64,000 nucleotides of DNA, taken from Epiperipatus broadwayi. Its lineage: Eukaryota; Onychophora; Udeonychophora; Euonychophora; Peripatidae. Under the pieces are notes generated by a model. The model had not been told where the DNA came from and ran no database searches. It worked only from the letters and a program-made list of their open reading frames with translations. The translations under genes and the position numbers were made by a program. Shown here piece after piece: positions 12,471 to 25,500 of this stretch (within the stretch, counting starts at the first letter, position 1; each line of letters opens with the position of its first letter). The stretch lies in NCBI GenBank assembly GCA_028023455.1, contig JAQFVV010012496.1:2108001-2172000 (forward strand), read 5' to 3'.

Positions 12471-15383
12471 ATAAATAAGCAAAATATTAATAATCTGTTT
12501 GCACTTATATGTTGTAAAGGGTAGCTTACAATACACACACTCCTAAAAGGATCAAGCTTATTTATTGAACACAATCTATTTGGAATTTATATTAATAATG
12601 GGTAGATTATTTGTTATTATTATTATATATAATACATGATGAATTACTAAGTTATAATAAATAAAATACGATCAATATTTTAGAAAGTAATGTTGTCTAT
12701 ATATATAATACTATTTGATTAAATAAACTGTAATGTATATATTATTTTTTAATTTAAAACTGAATATTAATTTATAGTTAAATGAATTTGGGATGACCTG
12801 AAGTTAATTAGGTGGGCACACATATGTGTGAAAATAGAACTGATTTTATTATTATTTTTTATTTTTATTTGTAATAAATGAAATGTATTTAAACAATACA
12901 TATAAAAATCTAAATGAATTTAAACAATAGGCAGTTTAAAATATCAGGGTTCTCAGCGTTTTATATAAAATTAGAAACTTTTTACAAATTGTTCTTCTTA
13001 TCAAAAGAGGTAGCAGTTACAACAATAGACAGTGGTTTAAAGTAAAATTTCGAACGCTAAAATGGAGTTTTACTTTTTCTTTTATTTAAATTATAAACAT
13101 TTTAAAAAGTCAAATGCTGTAATTAAAAGTTACCAACTTCAGAGGAAAGGAAGGAAAATAAGAAGTAAGAATAAGTGATAAATTCTTAAATAATTAAATC
13201 GTGTTTTATAAGTTATTGGAGTAAATTTGAATATTTTACATTTTTTTCAAAAAGAATAACGAGAATTAAGTCTACTGAAAATTGGAAAAGAAAAAAATAA
13301 TGAAATAATTTTCTTAATATATATTTAAAGCGCTTCAATACAAATATATGATTATAAATAATTATTAAATTGTACTTTAATATGAAAATGGGCTAGAGCA
13401 AAACATGCTATTGGGTGTCATGGTATTTCCTACTGCATTAAACCTCTATATCTATATATATATTTCTACTTTATTGTAAACACACAAGAAGATGCCTGCA
13501 GTCCAAAGTAAACAAGGATTGGAATACTTTATGGTGAATCAAATGAGGATCAAAGTGATTGCCATTAAACACAACTACAGGAGACACCATTGTACCTATC
13601 TATCCTTGCTAAGGAAAATGATTTACTAAGTGAAACTGTTTTGAAGAACAATTTGCCTAAATATCAACTACTACTACTTCTATTATGATGATTTTTATGA
13701 ACTTTGTTCCAATTACAATTTTTTTTTTTTTTAAATCAAAGAATCAATATTGTAAATTTTTATTTATTTATTTATTTATTTTTAAATCTTGTTATCTATC
13801 TGTTGTATTTTCACACTCTGATGCTGAAGCCACATTTTTCAGAATTAGCAAAGAAGAAAAGGGGGGATTATTCATTTTGATATTTTTTATATTTTCATTA
13901 TAAATAAAATTTAGATAAAGCCACCTGTTTCACATCAGGTTCTCACATAGATATTGAGGTAAGATTCTCTAAATTTATTTTCATAGGTTAAATTACAACA
14001 CTTATACAGAATACATATTATATGTTTTATTTTGTGATTAATCTTGTGTATATATTTTCCAGTATGTTTGACTAATCAACTAGTATCTATCTCTCTATCA
14101 TATATATAAATTGGGGAAACTTGTTAAATAGATTAACATTTGTAAATATATAATTTAGCTAGCCAGCATCTCAATTACATTAAATAACTAAAATTGATTT
14201 TTCTATATAATTATGATTTGAGTGACATAGGTGGATTTCTACCATGGGGTATAAGGGTTGGATCTTGAGGATAATTAATTATTAAGATGGTAGAGGTTCA
14301 CTTGTAACACATGTACATATGATGATTATTATATTTTTTTTATATTTTTTTATCATTACTATTGTTGTTATACTTGATATTTATTATTGTTAATAAATGT
14401 TTGAGAGTTTGTATTATTCCGGACTCTTGTTTATTGAGTTATCCTGACATTCCACAGTTTATAAATAATTATACATGCATACACATCTATTTTTCTTATT
14501 ATATAAAAGCTTGAAAATAAAACAAATATAATAAATGCTAATTGTAACCTATATATAGGTGCAGGTATTGCTGTGTGTATCTGTTCATACCTGCTAAAGG
14601 AGTCAAAAGCAATATTCTCTCTGGGTTTGAATATTAGGGCATAACGGAATTTAAAAAGGGAAAAGTAGATGAACTAACCTAAATTGCATTTATTATTATT
14701 AAATAGGAGTAGAGTTAGTCAATTAAAGTGTATGTAATCATTGGTTAAGCATTTCATCAGGTTCTCATTCTATCAGATGACCCACAGTCTGAACATAGTT
14801 TGACGCAACTTTTTCCCATTCTAAGCCTGGTAGGTCTCTGCAGATTGTTTCATTAGAGGCAATAAATTAGAGCATATTAATTTATCCCCACACCATATTG
14901 CTACATCTGCATAGTAGTACAGTCTGCAAGTTAGTTGACCATCCATTACATCTGGTGCACCATCATTGGGCTTAGTTAATTTATGACTGTTGATGAAGAG
15001 TACTGCCCATTATACTGGTGTAATCAACTTTTGGGCTAGTTGTCATCGTTCCATCCGTTATATCTGGCGACCAACGTGGATGCACGATGTGTAGTGGGAC
15101 TACACACCGCTAAATATCGAATTAGTGACTAATGTGACTGGAATGATGAGTATTAGGGGGTGTATGATGAGAATCATCCCGTCCGTTATATCTGGCACCA
15201 GAAACGTTTGGGGCTCGATAGATAGGTGTATAATCACATAAATACTTTGTGTAAGTTGGTCATACATTGTGATCGAACCAGCTGATTGTTGAATCTGATA
15301 GATATATCCAAGTGATAATCGTTCCGTCCGTTATAATGTATTATAGATAAGCAAAGTATTAATAGTCTGTTTGCAGTTATATA
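12468..15383 (+). mobile_element. LTR-retrotransposon-like relic with PBS-like sites
   Basis: A direct repeat (ataagcaaa.tattaata.t, then tgtttgca) occurs at about 12468-12510 and 15341-15383. Inside, the motif ccgttatatctggc recurs, followed by TGGCGACCAACGTGG (15065) and TGGCACC then gtttggggctcg (15192). These resemble the primer binding site just after an LTR in Ty3/Gypsy-type elements, which starts with TGG and is complementary to a tRNA 3' end. No gag or pol frame survives. The class is an inference. Confidence 0.4.
14935..15345 (+). repeat. Four degenerate repeats of a ccgttatatctggc motif
   Basis: The motif occurs near 14941, 15052, 15181 and 15327, spaced about 110-145 bp apart. Two copies run directly into PBS-like TGGCxCC sequence. 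They may be tandem or nested LTR ends. Confidence 0.55.
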
Positions 15384-15894
15384 TATATGTATTGCCGAAT
15401 AATTGTTTATGTCCATTAAACTTCCTCGTAAATTGAAACCATTGGATTATTGTTATTAAAAACCAAGTAGAATACTTCTTGAGAAAATATCTGTCGAGAT
15501 AAAGCTAAAATCAAGACACAACAACAGCCAATCGCACTGCCTTCATGTATCAAAGTTGTGATTCAACAAACAAAAAGGCAATCACTTCTTTTCATTCAAT
15601 TCCAAGTTTTTATATAGATGTGCAAACAGATTCCAACACCAGTGAGTGTAAAATTTAAATCAGTAAAGAAGTCCATTCAGTTTCACTCAAACTGGCTTAC
15701 AATCCAATTTATATGTATATAGTTATGATTCATTTTCCATTCATTGTAACTTTGACACTTGAGAACATTGTAGTAAAATAGCGCATTTTTAAGTTAGAAA
15801 TTCCCCCCAATATTTCATATTATTTTGTGCTGTTTAATTTACATTATATAAAAATCTAAATATATGTATAAATAATACATTACGACAACCAGTC

Positions 15895-16560
15895 CTTAAG
15901 CTATCAACAATTTCAGCCTGTAGTTAAGGCAACCGCCTTTAACAATAAAGGTGGCATATCACCTTTATTTATGGTTTGATATATTGGTAGTTGTTTCAAT
16001 GTTGTAAGGTGGGCGTGAGGCGACACTGCGGTACCATCAACAACCCCCAAGAAGCATGCAAGTGATAAACTTCTACACAAAAAAGGCTGAAAACATAGAT
16101 GTAACAAAAAATAAAAAATCGCTGAAAACATAGATGTAAAAAAAAAAAATGGTGAAATCATCGATGGACAAAAAAAAAAGAAATCGCTGAAATGATTGAT
16201 GGACAAAAAAAAAAATCATTGAAATCGAGGATTTCCCCACTTTTATTTTTTTATTACATCTATGTTTTTAGCGATTTTTTATTTTTTGTTACATCGATGT
16301 TTTCAGCCTTTTTTGTGTAGAGGTTTATCACATGCATGCTTCTTGTGGGTTGTTAATGGTACCGCAGCGTCACCTCGTGGCCGCATTACAACGTTGGAAC
16401 AATACAGATATATTTATATAGACACTAAAGAGTGCAAGTTGACTAAGGGGAGACTAATAATGCAAAGAAGTTTAAACAAACCTCATTAATCTGGCAAATA
16501 TAACCTGTTTAGAAAGCAGACTTAATAAATAGTCAATTATAACTTTATACATTATAGTGT
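15895..16560 (+). mobile_element. Repeat family member with a nested fold-back insertion
   Basis: The outer parts (15895-15985 and 16412-16560) match the repeat at 59745-59965: caacaatttca, caataaaggtgg, cacctttatt, then ataaatagtcaattataac at the end. Between them sits a separate fold-back element, absent from the other copies. Confidence 0.7.
15985..16412. repeat. Nested fold-back element with 26-bp-like internal repeats
   Basis: The inverted arms share gcggtacc, agaagcatgc and a run of aaaatcgctgaaaacat-type units. Units of roughly 26 bp (tcgctgaaaacatagatg and variants) occur four to five times around the centre at 16080-16310. Confidence 0.75.
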
Positions 16561-18790
16561 AAATACACTTAAATCATATGAGCTTAGTATAACTTCAATA
16601 ATTTCTATTTTCAGGCAAAATAAATCCAAGTTAATAAATAAATAGTAATAAAAATATGCCATCAATTTAATTCCTAGTTGTTATAGTGATGAATTTTCAC
16701 AAGTTATGATATATATTTTTAATATGAAATTTTTTTAAGCATTACGATTTAATTAAATTGTCTCATAATATTTCCAATATAATTCCATCTTGCTAACTTT
16801 CAATTTCGGGGCTTCAACTTTCACACCTTTACCAAAGACCATAGTTCAAAGGCCATAAATAGCTTGGTTATTCCTTATTTCATAATACAATTTCATTTCC
16901 TAGAGTGGTGGAACTTGGAAGATTCCAGAATAGATTCAGAGCTGAATAACATAATTTTTTTTTTTTTAAAAAAAAGCTCAAATCAACTGAAATGAACTGC
17001 AAAATAATCAATCTCCCATTAGAAGGCTTGAAAATTAATTTACCATAATTTTTTTTTAATTAAGAGTTTATTCTTTTCTAAATTTTTCATAGGAGTTTTA
17101 CCAAAAGTCAAACTACGATGTTTGTCCCCAATGATGTTGTACACATCAATATTGATATGTCATACATCAACGAAACTATTATTATAACTTTGCTGTTTCG
17201 TACTATCAATTTTAAGGCTGGTCTAGTTATCATTTTCCAAAAAAATATGCATAACATATATAATAGGTATGTGTGTATTACTGTTTTTTATATTATATAT
17301 ATATATATATTATGGCCTTATGTGCAGTCATATATATATATAATTTATTTTCAATAAATAAAAAAAAATGGCATTTTTAGTCTAACCAAATAAATATATA
17401 TAAATAAGCAAAAACTTGTTATTAAATAGGAGTGTGTATATGGAAAAAAAGAACGTGATTTCTGCTTCTTAAAATTAGTAAACTCTTATAAGTAACATAG
17501 TGGTTGTCACATCATTGGTTTACATATACTTAAACGAAAAAAAATTTAGCTTACAATATCAGCATTAATAAAAAAACATCTGTACACAATAATTGTACTT
17601 CTTGCTATAACAGTTAATGATAAATAAAAATAATTACCTAATAAAATAATGTAAGAGAATAGTGAAATATGTGTAAAAATAGCTAATTAATTGATGAAGA
17701 ACAAGAACATTATTATATTCAAGATAAGACTTAGAAGACCAAAATAAAAAGATTAAATACGCGATTGAAATAATAAAAATAACTGACGGTTTTTTTGTGT
17801 GTGTTTTGTCATATAGTTCACAAAGAGATATGCAAGAGTTTTCAAATCGAAATTATTCTGCAAAAAAAAAAAAAAAACCCAAAAGAAAACCAAAACCAAA
17901 TTACACAGCAGTGGTTAATCCATGTCAATAAAAATCAGGAACAATAACCGGCAAAGAAAATAAAAAGTAGTCCAGTCACTTGCAGTAGTTACTCATTGCT
18001 AATTAAGCCATGATATCCCAGAGAAACATTTACACAAATCCTGCTTTCACAGTAATAGTTTCAGTATGAGTATTACATTACACTTGGATACTGCCACGTT
18101 CCTACAAGCATGATGACAGCTTGTAAAGAACTATTGGGCTTTGAAGTAACCTTAAATATCTTTCCTTCTGAAGCAATATACAGGCTCAAATCAAGAAGAT
18201 GGGCAAATCGCTGCAATGATAAAATAAGCAGTAAATGGAAATCGTAGAAGCTAACCTCTTTTATAATAAATTTATGAAAGCATTATTTAACAAAAGAATA
18301 CTTATTTTCAAATTAGTTATTCAAAGTTATATATATATATAAAAAGGTATTAAAGAATAGTTTATAATAATTTTATATTTTGCAGTACTTTGATAATACT
18401 AATATTTTTCGATATTTTTAATAATTCTATAGGAAATTTCAGAAATACTTTATCGTAAAAACATAATTCAAATATTTTTTCCTTTTATCTATATTTTAAA
18501 CGATTTTTGAGCATTTTCCCAATTTAAATTTACTTTTAGATTTGGGGGGGGAGGGGGAATCTTGCAATGGAATTTAGTCATTTCAGGAGAAAATATTTTT
18601 GCGTGGAAATTCACATCAAATATTAGTATATACAGTAAACAGATTAGTTTACTATAATATTCAAAGATTCAAATCAAGAGACCATAGATTAATTATTAAA
18701 TTCATTTAGATTTTGTTATAGGTTTGATATATGTCAAAGATACTATATATATATAATGTTAAATAGATCTTTCAAATAGTAAATATTATA
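16561..18790. other. AT-rich intron, no gene recognised
   Basis: TA microsatellite-like tracts occur at 17295-17345, and an A15 run near 17862. Small frames here have no recognisable family. Confidence 0.4.
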
Positions 18791-18804
18791 GTAAATGAGA
18801 TACA

Positions 18805-19335
18805 CACCCTCTAGTTGTCAGACGATATCGTAGTAAGAAAGTGGCAGTCACTTTCAAATTGATTCTCTTTACGTATTAAGAAAATTGTCTTAAACAATAA
18901 ATTATTCGACTGATTTATTCTCACATCTCTTTCTGTAGTTGTTCAGAACAATCCTCTTAATAGATCAATAGAACCCATTTGAAAATGGCTGCCACTTTCT
19001 TATTAGTGTACTGTCAGATGACAAGAGGAAGTATGTTTCATTTATTATAATGACATTTACAAACAATCAACATTTAACATTATATATTTTCACTTAGTGA
19101 TTCTTTTAGTTACATATTTATCATTTAAAGGTTTATGACAAAATTTATTCTTTGTTATAAAAAAATCAATCTGTTAACAAATAATTCACAATAAATAATT
19201 TAGATTGATTTATTTTCATACCTCCTCCTGTAGTTGTTCAGAGACAATCTTCTTAATAAACAAAGAGAACCAATTTGAAAATAGCTGCCACTTTCTTATT
19301 ACCGTATTGTCAGGATGACTAAAGGGAGTGCTTCA
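18805..19335. repeat. Three copies of a short repeat, one inverted
   Basis: A unit with ctgtagttgttcag, then tttgaaaatggctgccac, then tttcttatta occurs forward at 18925-19035 and 19205-19325. It is inverted at 18805-18915. The first two form a fold-back pair; the third is a direct copy 280 bp on. Confidence 0.8.
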
Positions 19336-19663
19336 TTTAATAACAGTATGTACTCTTCGAACACTTTTATCGTTATACATGTTCACTTAACGACTATATT
19401 AGTTGTGTATATACCGTAACTATCAAGTTATAGACACTCATGGAACAGAATCCAGTATCCAGGCAGAGAGACCAAAGCTGGCCAGTGTGGGATGGTGAAG
19501 TCCCAAATCCGACCACGCTTCAACTTCTTTACTAGTATTCCATGACTCAAACATTTAATGAATGACATACCTGAGATTACATCCAGTTTCCATTTCTTCG
19601 TAGCCAGCTAGGGCAGGAAGAAACATGGGACTCAGAGGTTGACTATACATATATTAACTAAAT

Positions 19664-20538
19664 TATACCTGGGTTTTGTTTTACGCGATAGATAGGTTCC
19701 TCAGAAAACACGCGCAAATGAAATCGTGCAAAAATAGACGTAACTTACATTGAAAAAGGGGTGATGCGGTCTGTGATTTTTCAAAATTCGCGTAAAAGCA
19801 AAGCATCAACGTAAAATTACTTTAAAATTCGCGCAAAAAAAAATATAAGGAAATAAAATATGACTAATAAAAAATTTCAAATTTGAAAAAAATTGATACA
19901 AGACAAACTTTTTTTAACTATAATATTGAATTTTATTCAAAATAATATATTTTTATGCATAATTTACAGTACAGTAATTTACATTTTTTTATACACATTT
20001 TAATTATTATGATTTTCTGGTGACAACGTAATTAGTAATTAAACTTTGAGACGATGATTTTATTAATTGTTTACGAAGCTCGCGATATCCAGACATACAA
20101 CCATTTAGCTCTCGTTGGAATTTAAAAGCACGTTAATGATTAGTGTCATTAATAAGAAAATAATAATTGATTACGTTCTTTTTTAAAAAGCAAAAACAGA
20201 ATGTGATTTAAATTGCAAAATTAACACGCACAATATTTGAACAAATTTACATTATAATCTTGTAAAATTTAATATGTGTATACATAAAATGTGGAAATCA
20301 TGATTTTAATTTCATTATTGCATAAAATCTTACTATTATAAAGCACTGAAAATATTGAAATTACTAAGATGAAAGTCGAATTCCAATAATGTGCTATTAC
20401 TTTCAATATAACGTAAGTGCGCGAAATTTATTATTTAAAGTAATAGCGCATTATCGGAAATTGACTTCCGGTGAAACACGAATTGCATAACTTCAAAATC
20501 GTGTTAAATAAGTCCGCGTAAAACGAGATCCAGGTGTA
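19664..20538. mobile_element. Non-autonomous pogo/Tigger-like DNA transposon, copy 2
   Basis: Same family and orientation as copy 1 at 6163-7266. It starts with ATACCTGGGTTTTG and ends CCAGGTGTA, with TIRs carrying TCGTTTTACGCG. Relative to copy 1 it lacks about 230 bp in the middle (near 20010-20165), replaced by different sequence. There is no transposase frame. Confidence 0.8.
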
Positions 20539-20999
20539 TAATGAACTAATGGCATGATGTTGGAAGCAAGGTTCATAATTTATTATCAATGCGTAGATCG
20601 CTCCTCTATATTAGATAAATAACTAGGATTGAATTGGATTGAAATTAGGCAACGAGAAATCAACTGAAACCAAATTAATTTAAATATACATTTATTTATT
20701 GATTAATTTAAAAAATATTAACAAAAGAACATAATGTAAGACATAGGAATGCACGCAGGCATTGCAGTGGATGAGAATATTGTCAAATTACTCTCATCTT
20801 ACATATCAATTGAATGTGTGTTTATATAAATGATCACTTTCTTTATGCCTATAAGAAATGCCAACTCCTATCTTTTAACGTTATGGTTGCTCTTTCATAA
20901 ATAATTACAATAGCCCTTGGTAGATTATTTATTATAACACTTATATTTGTAATACGCCTTAAACGTATGTAGATGAAATTAATAAAAAATTTTCACAAG

Positions 21000-22580
21000 T
21001 AATGTTTTTTAGCTTAGCATTTTTGGAGTATGTTTACTCCATATTCATAGCCATTATTATGTCTAAACATAATGAATGCAAATCATTATCCTGTCCATTT
21101 TTTCGATATTGTAAAGCAGGCATCCCTTCGATTAATGGCGTTTGGATTGCTCGCAATGAAATACGCTAAAAGGTTCAAATTTATGATTGTTTTTTGGTGT
21201 TCTGCAAATATTGAATCGCCTTCATTTTTGTTTACCACTCTATTGTACATATATGTGTTGTACTACTGTATTGTTTACTATGGCCAGAGTTTCACCATAA
21301 TATGTTGCCTTACAGCCAATTTGAGGGCAGGTAATCTTATATACAACTTGAGGGGGCTTCGTCTGGCTCTATTTTGTTCTTTGTGTTGTTGATCATTCTA
21401 TTTGTGCTTGGTGGAGTTCTCAAGCCTATTTTGAATTCATCAGATAAGTTTTTGACTAAATGTTTGGCCACTTTGGGAATATAAGGTAAACTTAAAAGCA
21501 GTTTGCCTTCATTGGTATATTCCTGTGTTAACTTTTTATACAAAAGCTCAATCCTGTTGCCTATAGTTGTATCCAACATTTATTAAGTCTCTAATATAAC
21601 AAGTGATGTTTTTTTCTGTCAGTCTCTAACTTACATAAGTAATGATTCCTAAATAAGAAAGCTTAAAGTACTGCCAATTTGTGAGACTTAGGTGATTCTG
21701 AATGTGGGTGTGTGTAACTCCTTATTTGTAATGGTTCAATTATCATACTGTAATTAAGGCTTGTTGTTTCCATTTGTATTTTTAAATCTAGATATTTCAA
21801 CCCATGCTATTCATTTTCCCATGTGTACTTTAAGGTGCTTGCAGATCTTTCTGAATGCTTACAATTAGGTTTTCAGGTGCTGCAATGAATAAATCGACTT
21901 TCATATCTTGTGTATATTATGGTGGATAGTAAAGCATAGTACTTAAGAAGTTGTTCAAAATAATTTAAGAAAATATTTGATACAATCCCACTAATTGGAA
22001 GTTCCATAAGCCAAACGTCGATCATTTTAAACCATTTCCCCTCAAATGTTGCCACTATATTTTCATTGAGCCATTTTAAGAATTCTACAATAAAGTCATC
22101 TTGTCCATTTTTCTTTGATAGTTCCTCCCTAATTATACGAATAGACAGCTTTCTAATTATCGAACCATATAACTCCATTACGTCTAATGTGGCAATTTTA
22201 AAATCTGTATTTATTTCAGTTCCTCTAACTTTCTCAACAAATTTAAACGAAGATCTAACTATATACACACCAAAACTAATGCTATCTACTAACCATTGGT
22301 TTACTAATTTAGCTGCGATAAAATAATAGACTCCGTCTAAATCCAACATAAATCTTAAAGGCACTCCTGGTTTGTGTACTTTTGTGTTAGCGAACATTCT
22401 AGGCTGTATAGTAGCAGACGGATATACACGAAAATATTCAGCTCTATTAATTCCCTTACCTTTGTAAGCATGCAAGATTGATGTGATAAATTTATCCCTG
22501 TTTATTTTGTTATTAAAGTTTGTTATTAGCTCAAACTTCGATTTAATAATCTGTGTTAACATCTTATCTCTACATTATTA
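21000..22580 (-). pseudogene. Penelope-like element relic: reverse transcriptase plus GIY-YIG endonuclease
   Basis: This is the longest PLE relic. The 229-codon frame 21873-22562 has ANTKVHKPGVPLRFML (RT start), FKIATLDVMELYGSI (motif A region), NENIVATFEGKWF and LPISGIVSNIFLNYFEQ (motif B region). YTRYESRFIH follows where the YVDD box should be, so the catalytic aspartates are lost. After frameshifts come SLPYIPKVAKHLVKNL (21337-21579) and, one frame over near 21290-21360, PPQVVYKITCPQIGC and ATYYGET. That is the VVYKI.C..C...YIGET signature of the PLE GIY-YIG nuclease. Frameshifts and stops make it nonfunctional. Confidence 0.88.
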
Positions 22581-25500
22581 TAGACATATTTATAAATAAC
22601 ATAAGAGCGTATAAACCAGCTCGCTGAGGTAGATTGAACTTAGGAATCAAGAGAAAGGTTCAGACTAATGCCGAATATGAATTCAAGGAGGTAGAATTTG
22701 GCTACTATAGATCGCCAACTTGCGACCAACGCATATACCCTGAAACCAAGCATTCTGCTGCGTACAGTGTTAACATTCTCAAGTTCGAGGTGGCTGGCCA
22801 CTTGCCTGGTATTCAACTTCAGCTCTTACTAGGGCACATCCCCGAAAAAAGAAAATGAGATGGCCTTACCCAATTCCCATTTTGAGAGAGGCAGAAAAAC
22901 ATTAATTATTGTTTATATTTAATCAATATCTGATCCACAACGCAATAAAGATATAACATTTAAAATCATATGTGCTGGAATGATAGCTTTATCGGTTCAG
23001 CTAATAGGAGCCAATTCTTAACTAGCTTTATATATATATATCTATGCTATCTATCTAAGGAATAATTATATTTCAATCTTGTTAATGTTTTCAATCTGCA
23101 TCGTAATAATCAATTAAGGAGGGAAAAGTATATTTAAAAGCTTAACAAATAAATATACTTTATCATTCTAAGGCTAGTAGTACATTACTTATTGACATTA
23201 ATTAAAATCATAATTTAAATTTACGAGTAAACCACATTAAGCACTATATTAAACAAATATTTAATAGTAATAACGAATGCAAAGCAATTCATTATTACTC
23301 TGAATATAAAATTTCGAAACAGCGCACGTAAATGGCGAAATTAGGAATTAATTATATGAAGATAATTTTAATTGTATCTTATCAAAACTTTACTACCTTT
23401 AAAAAATCGCTGTTTCAAAGCATTGACATATAATAAAGATATAAATTATATTTGGAATAATAGAGGAAAGTATAGGCACAACCGCAATGATAGATAATTA
23501 GAATTGAATAAGACATTTGATTTAAAAAAAAAAACTTATAAGCATAGGTAGGCGAGTTACATAATTTACAGGATAACGTGATTTAGACATTTTAAAGTTA
23601 ATCAATTTATAAAGAGTGTAACGTGAGAATTAATTTGAATGTTCAAGGATTACTAGCAATTAATACAGAGCTCTGTGGTTTTGGATTTTTATATTACCGC
23701 ATATTCATTTAGCTGAACATATAGGCGCATGGATGGCAGGCATGGTGATGGTCTTCTTGGGCAGGCTCCTGGTGCCTTCTTGTTCTTCTTGCAGTAGGCT
23801 GTGGCTGGATTTCATCTTGCGGTGCTCCGGTTAAGACATCGGATGGCAGTAAACCCTGCATTTTCCCATGGAAAAACAGCAAAACTTCGTCTTCCCTAGC
23901 CAGAGTTAAAAAACAGAGTGGCGTGGAGTATATTAGCAAATGCTATTACAAAAAATGGATTCTCCCATCGAGCTTAAAATATTGTCTATTTATACCCATT
24001 AGATTCAAGCACTTATTCGTGGAGAATTTATTTCACCTGAAAACCCGTTAAGAAATTATATTAGATTGTACAGGTTGATTTTAGAACTTTTGCTTGAATT
24101 TTCAAAGCATTATAAATTTCTCCAGGCTGTTCAATAGTGCCAACCCAGCGATTTTACTATATAACCGTTTTGTTGTAAACAATTTAGAGTACTGCAGTTA
24201 CTAAAACTTAAATTGATTTTCTTTATTTTTACATGTGCAGCAGTATAATGCAAATTTTTGTTTACAACTATTCTTACTTCAATTAATAAAACTAAAACTT
24301 TTAACAAATTTGAATCATGCCGCCCTATATATTGAAACAGTAAGATTCGTATTCGAATCTTAAGTTTCACCTTTTTCTGTCGTCTCTCACTGACCGGTCT
24401 ATCCCGCCCAAATTTAAACTTTTGATATCGAGTTGTGTGTGTAACAATATTAAAAATGTATAAATATATGTAGAATTCAGCATAAACATGCACACATTTC
24501 GATCTCAAATTAAACGCAATAAATAGGGATAAAATAATATAATTTAGATTTCTTTTAGTTATATAATTTTGTATAATTTTAATCATTTATTTTGGATTAT
24601 AAAGTTCATATTTATTGCTTTGTTTAAATTTCGTTTAATAATAATTCTAAAAAAATCTGATGTAATATTTAATTAAAAGTTAAAATAATCTTATGTTCCC
24701 TTTTTGTCTTTGAAATTGAAAAGCATCGGTCAGTGATAGATATTAGATTAATTAAAGAAAAATTCCCCAAAGTATAATTAGTAAATGTAAAATGTAAACA
24801 ATAGAACGGCAGCTTTCTTTAATTAAAAACCAACAAAATGTGTTGATCATCCTCAGGGCAGATTAAGTAGAACCTAAAATATCTTAACAAAAATGTGAAA
24901 GATCAAGATAAAAAAAGAGGCCATCTTAGACTTGCTGGAGACATTCACTTAAACTTTAGCTTTGCTCTCGATCACTGAGTCTCCAAAAATATAAAAATAA
25001 TTTGTTCCTGCCAAGGTATGACTGAGTAAAGCACCTAGATTATTCTCCATCGAGATATGGCCTATCGGATGCTGAACTTTCCATTGCCCGTCATAAATTC
25101 ACCATGAAGATCTGCTGCCTGAAATGAATGAGAAAGCTGCTGCTGCCATGAAATTAAATGAATATCTAAATACAAGAAAGACTTGCCACTCGTGAACTTT
25201 TTGCTGCTAAATTAATGGAATCAGAAAACTTCTTATAAAACAGGTACCTGTCTGTGTTCAAACTCTAGAGTACTCTAATAATATGCTATAGCTCTTCTTC
25301 ATAACACTTATCTAAATTATAAAATGTAAAAACTATCATTTGTATAACTGAAATTGAATAATTAATTTAATGTGTAAATTTCTCTAATAATCTAGCTTAC
25401 CTCACTCTAGCTTTCTTGGGTGCGTATTTCTATAATCTACATTTTTATCTATAGTTATTATTTAATTATTGCATGCTCATAATTGTCTCAAATTTCAAAG

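Noticed and set aside
13685-13903. CRISPR array or operon-like features in repeat-rich DNA
   Set aside because: The DNA is eukaryotic, with introns and retroelements; the repeats are irregular low-complexity or transposon sequences.
21072-21392. 106-codon plus-strand frame
   Set aside because: It lies opposite the GIY-YIG end of the PLE relic, whose minus-strand signature VVYKITCPQIGC is clear.
24131-24586. 151-codon minus-strand frame
   Set aside because: AT-rich, no recognisable domain, composition like the surrounding intron; no splice-phase fit to ARID2.
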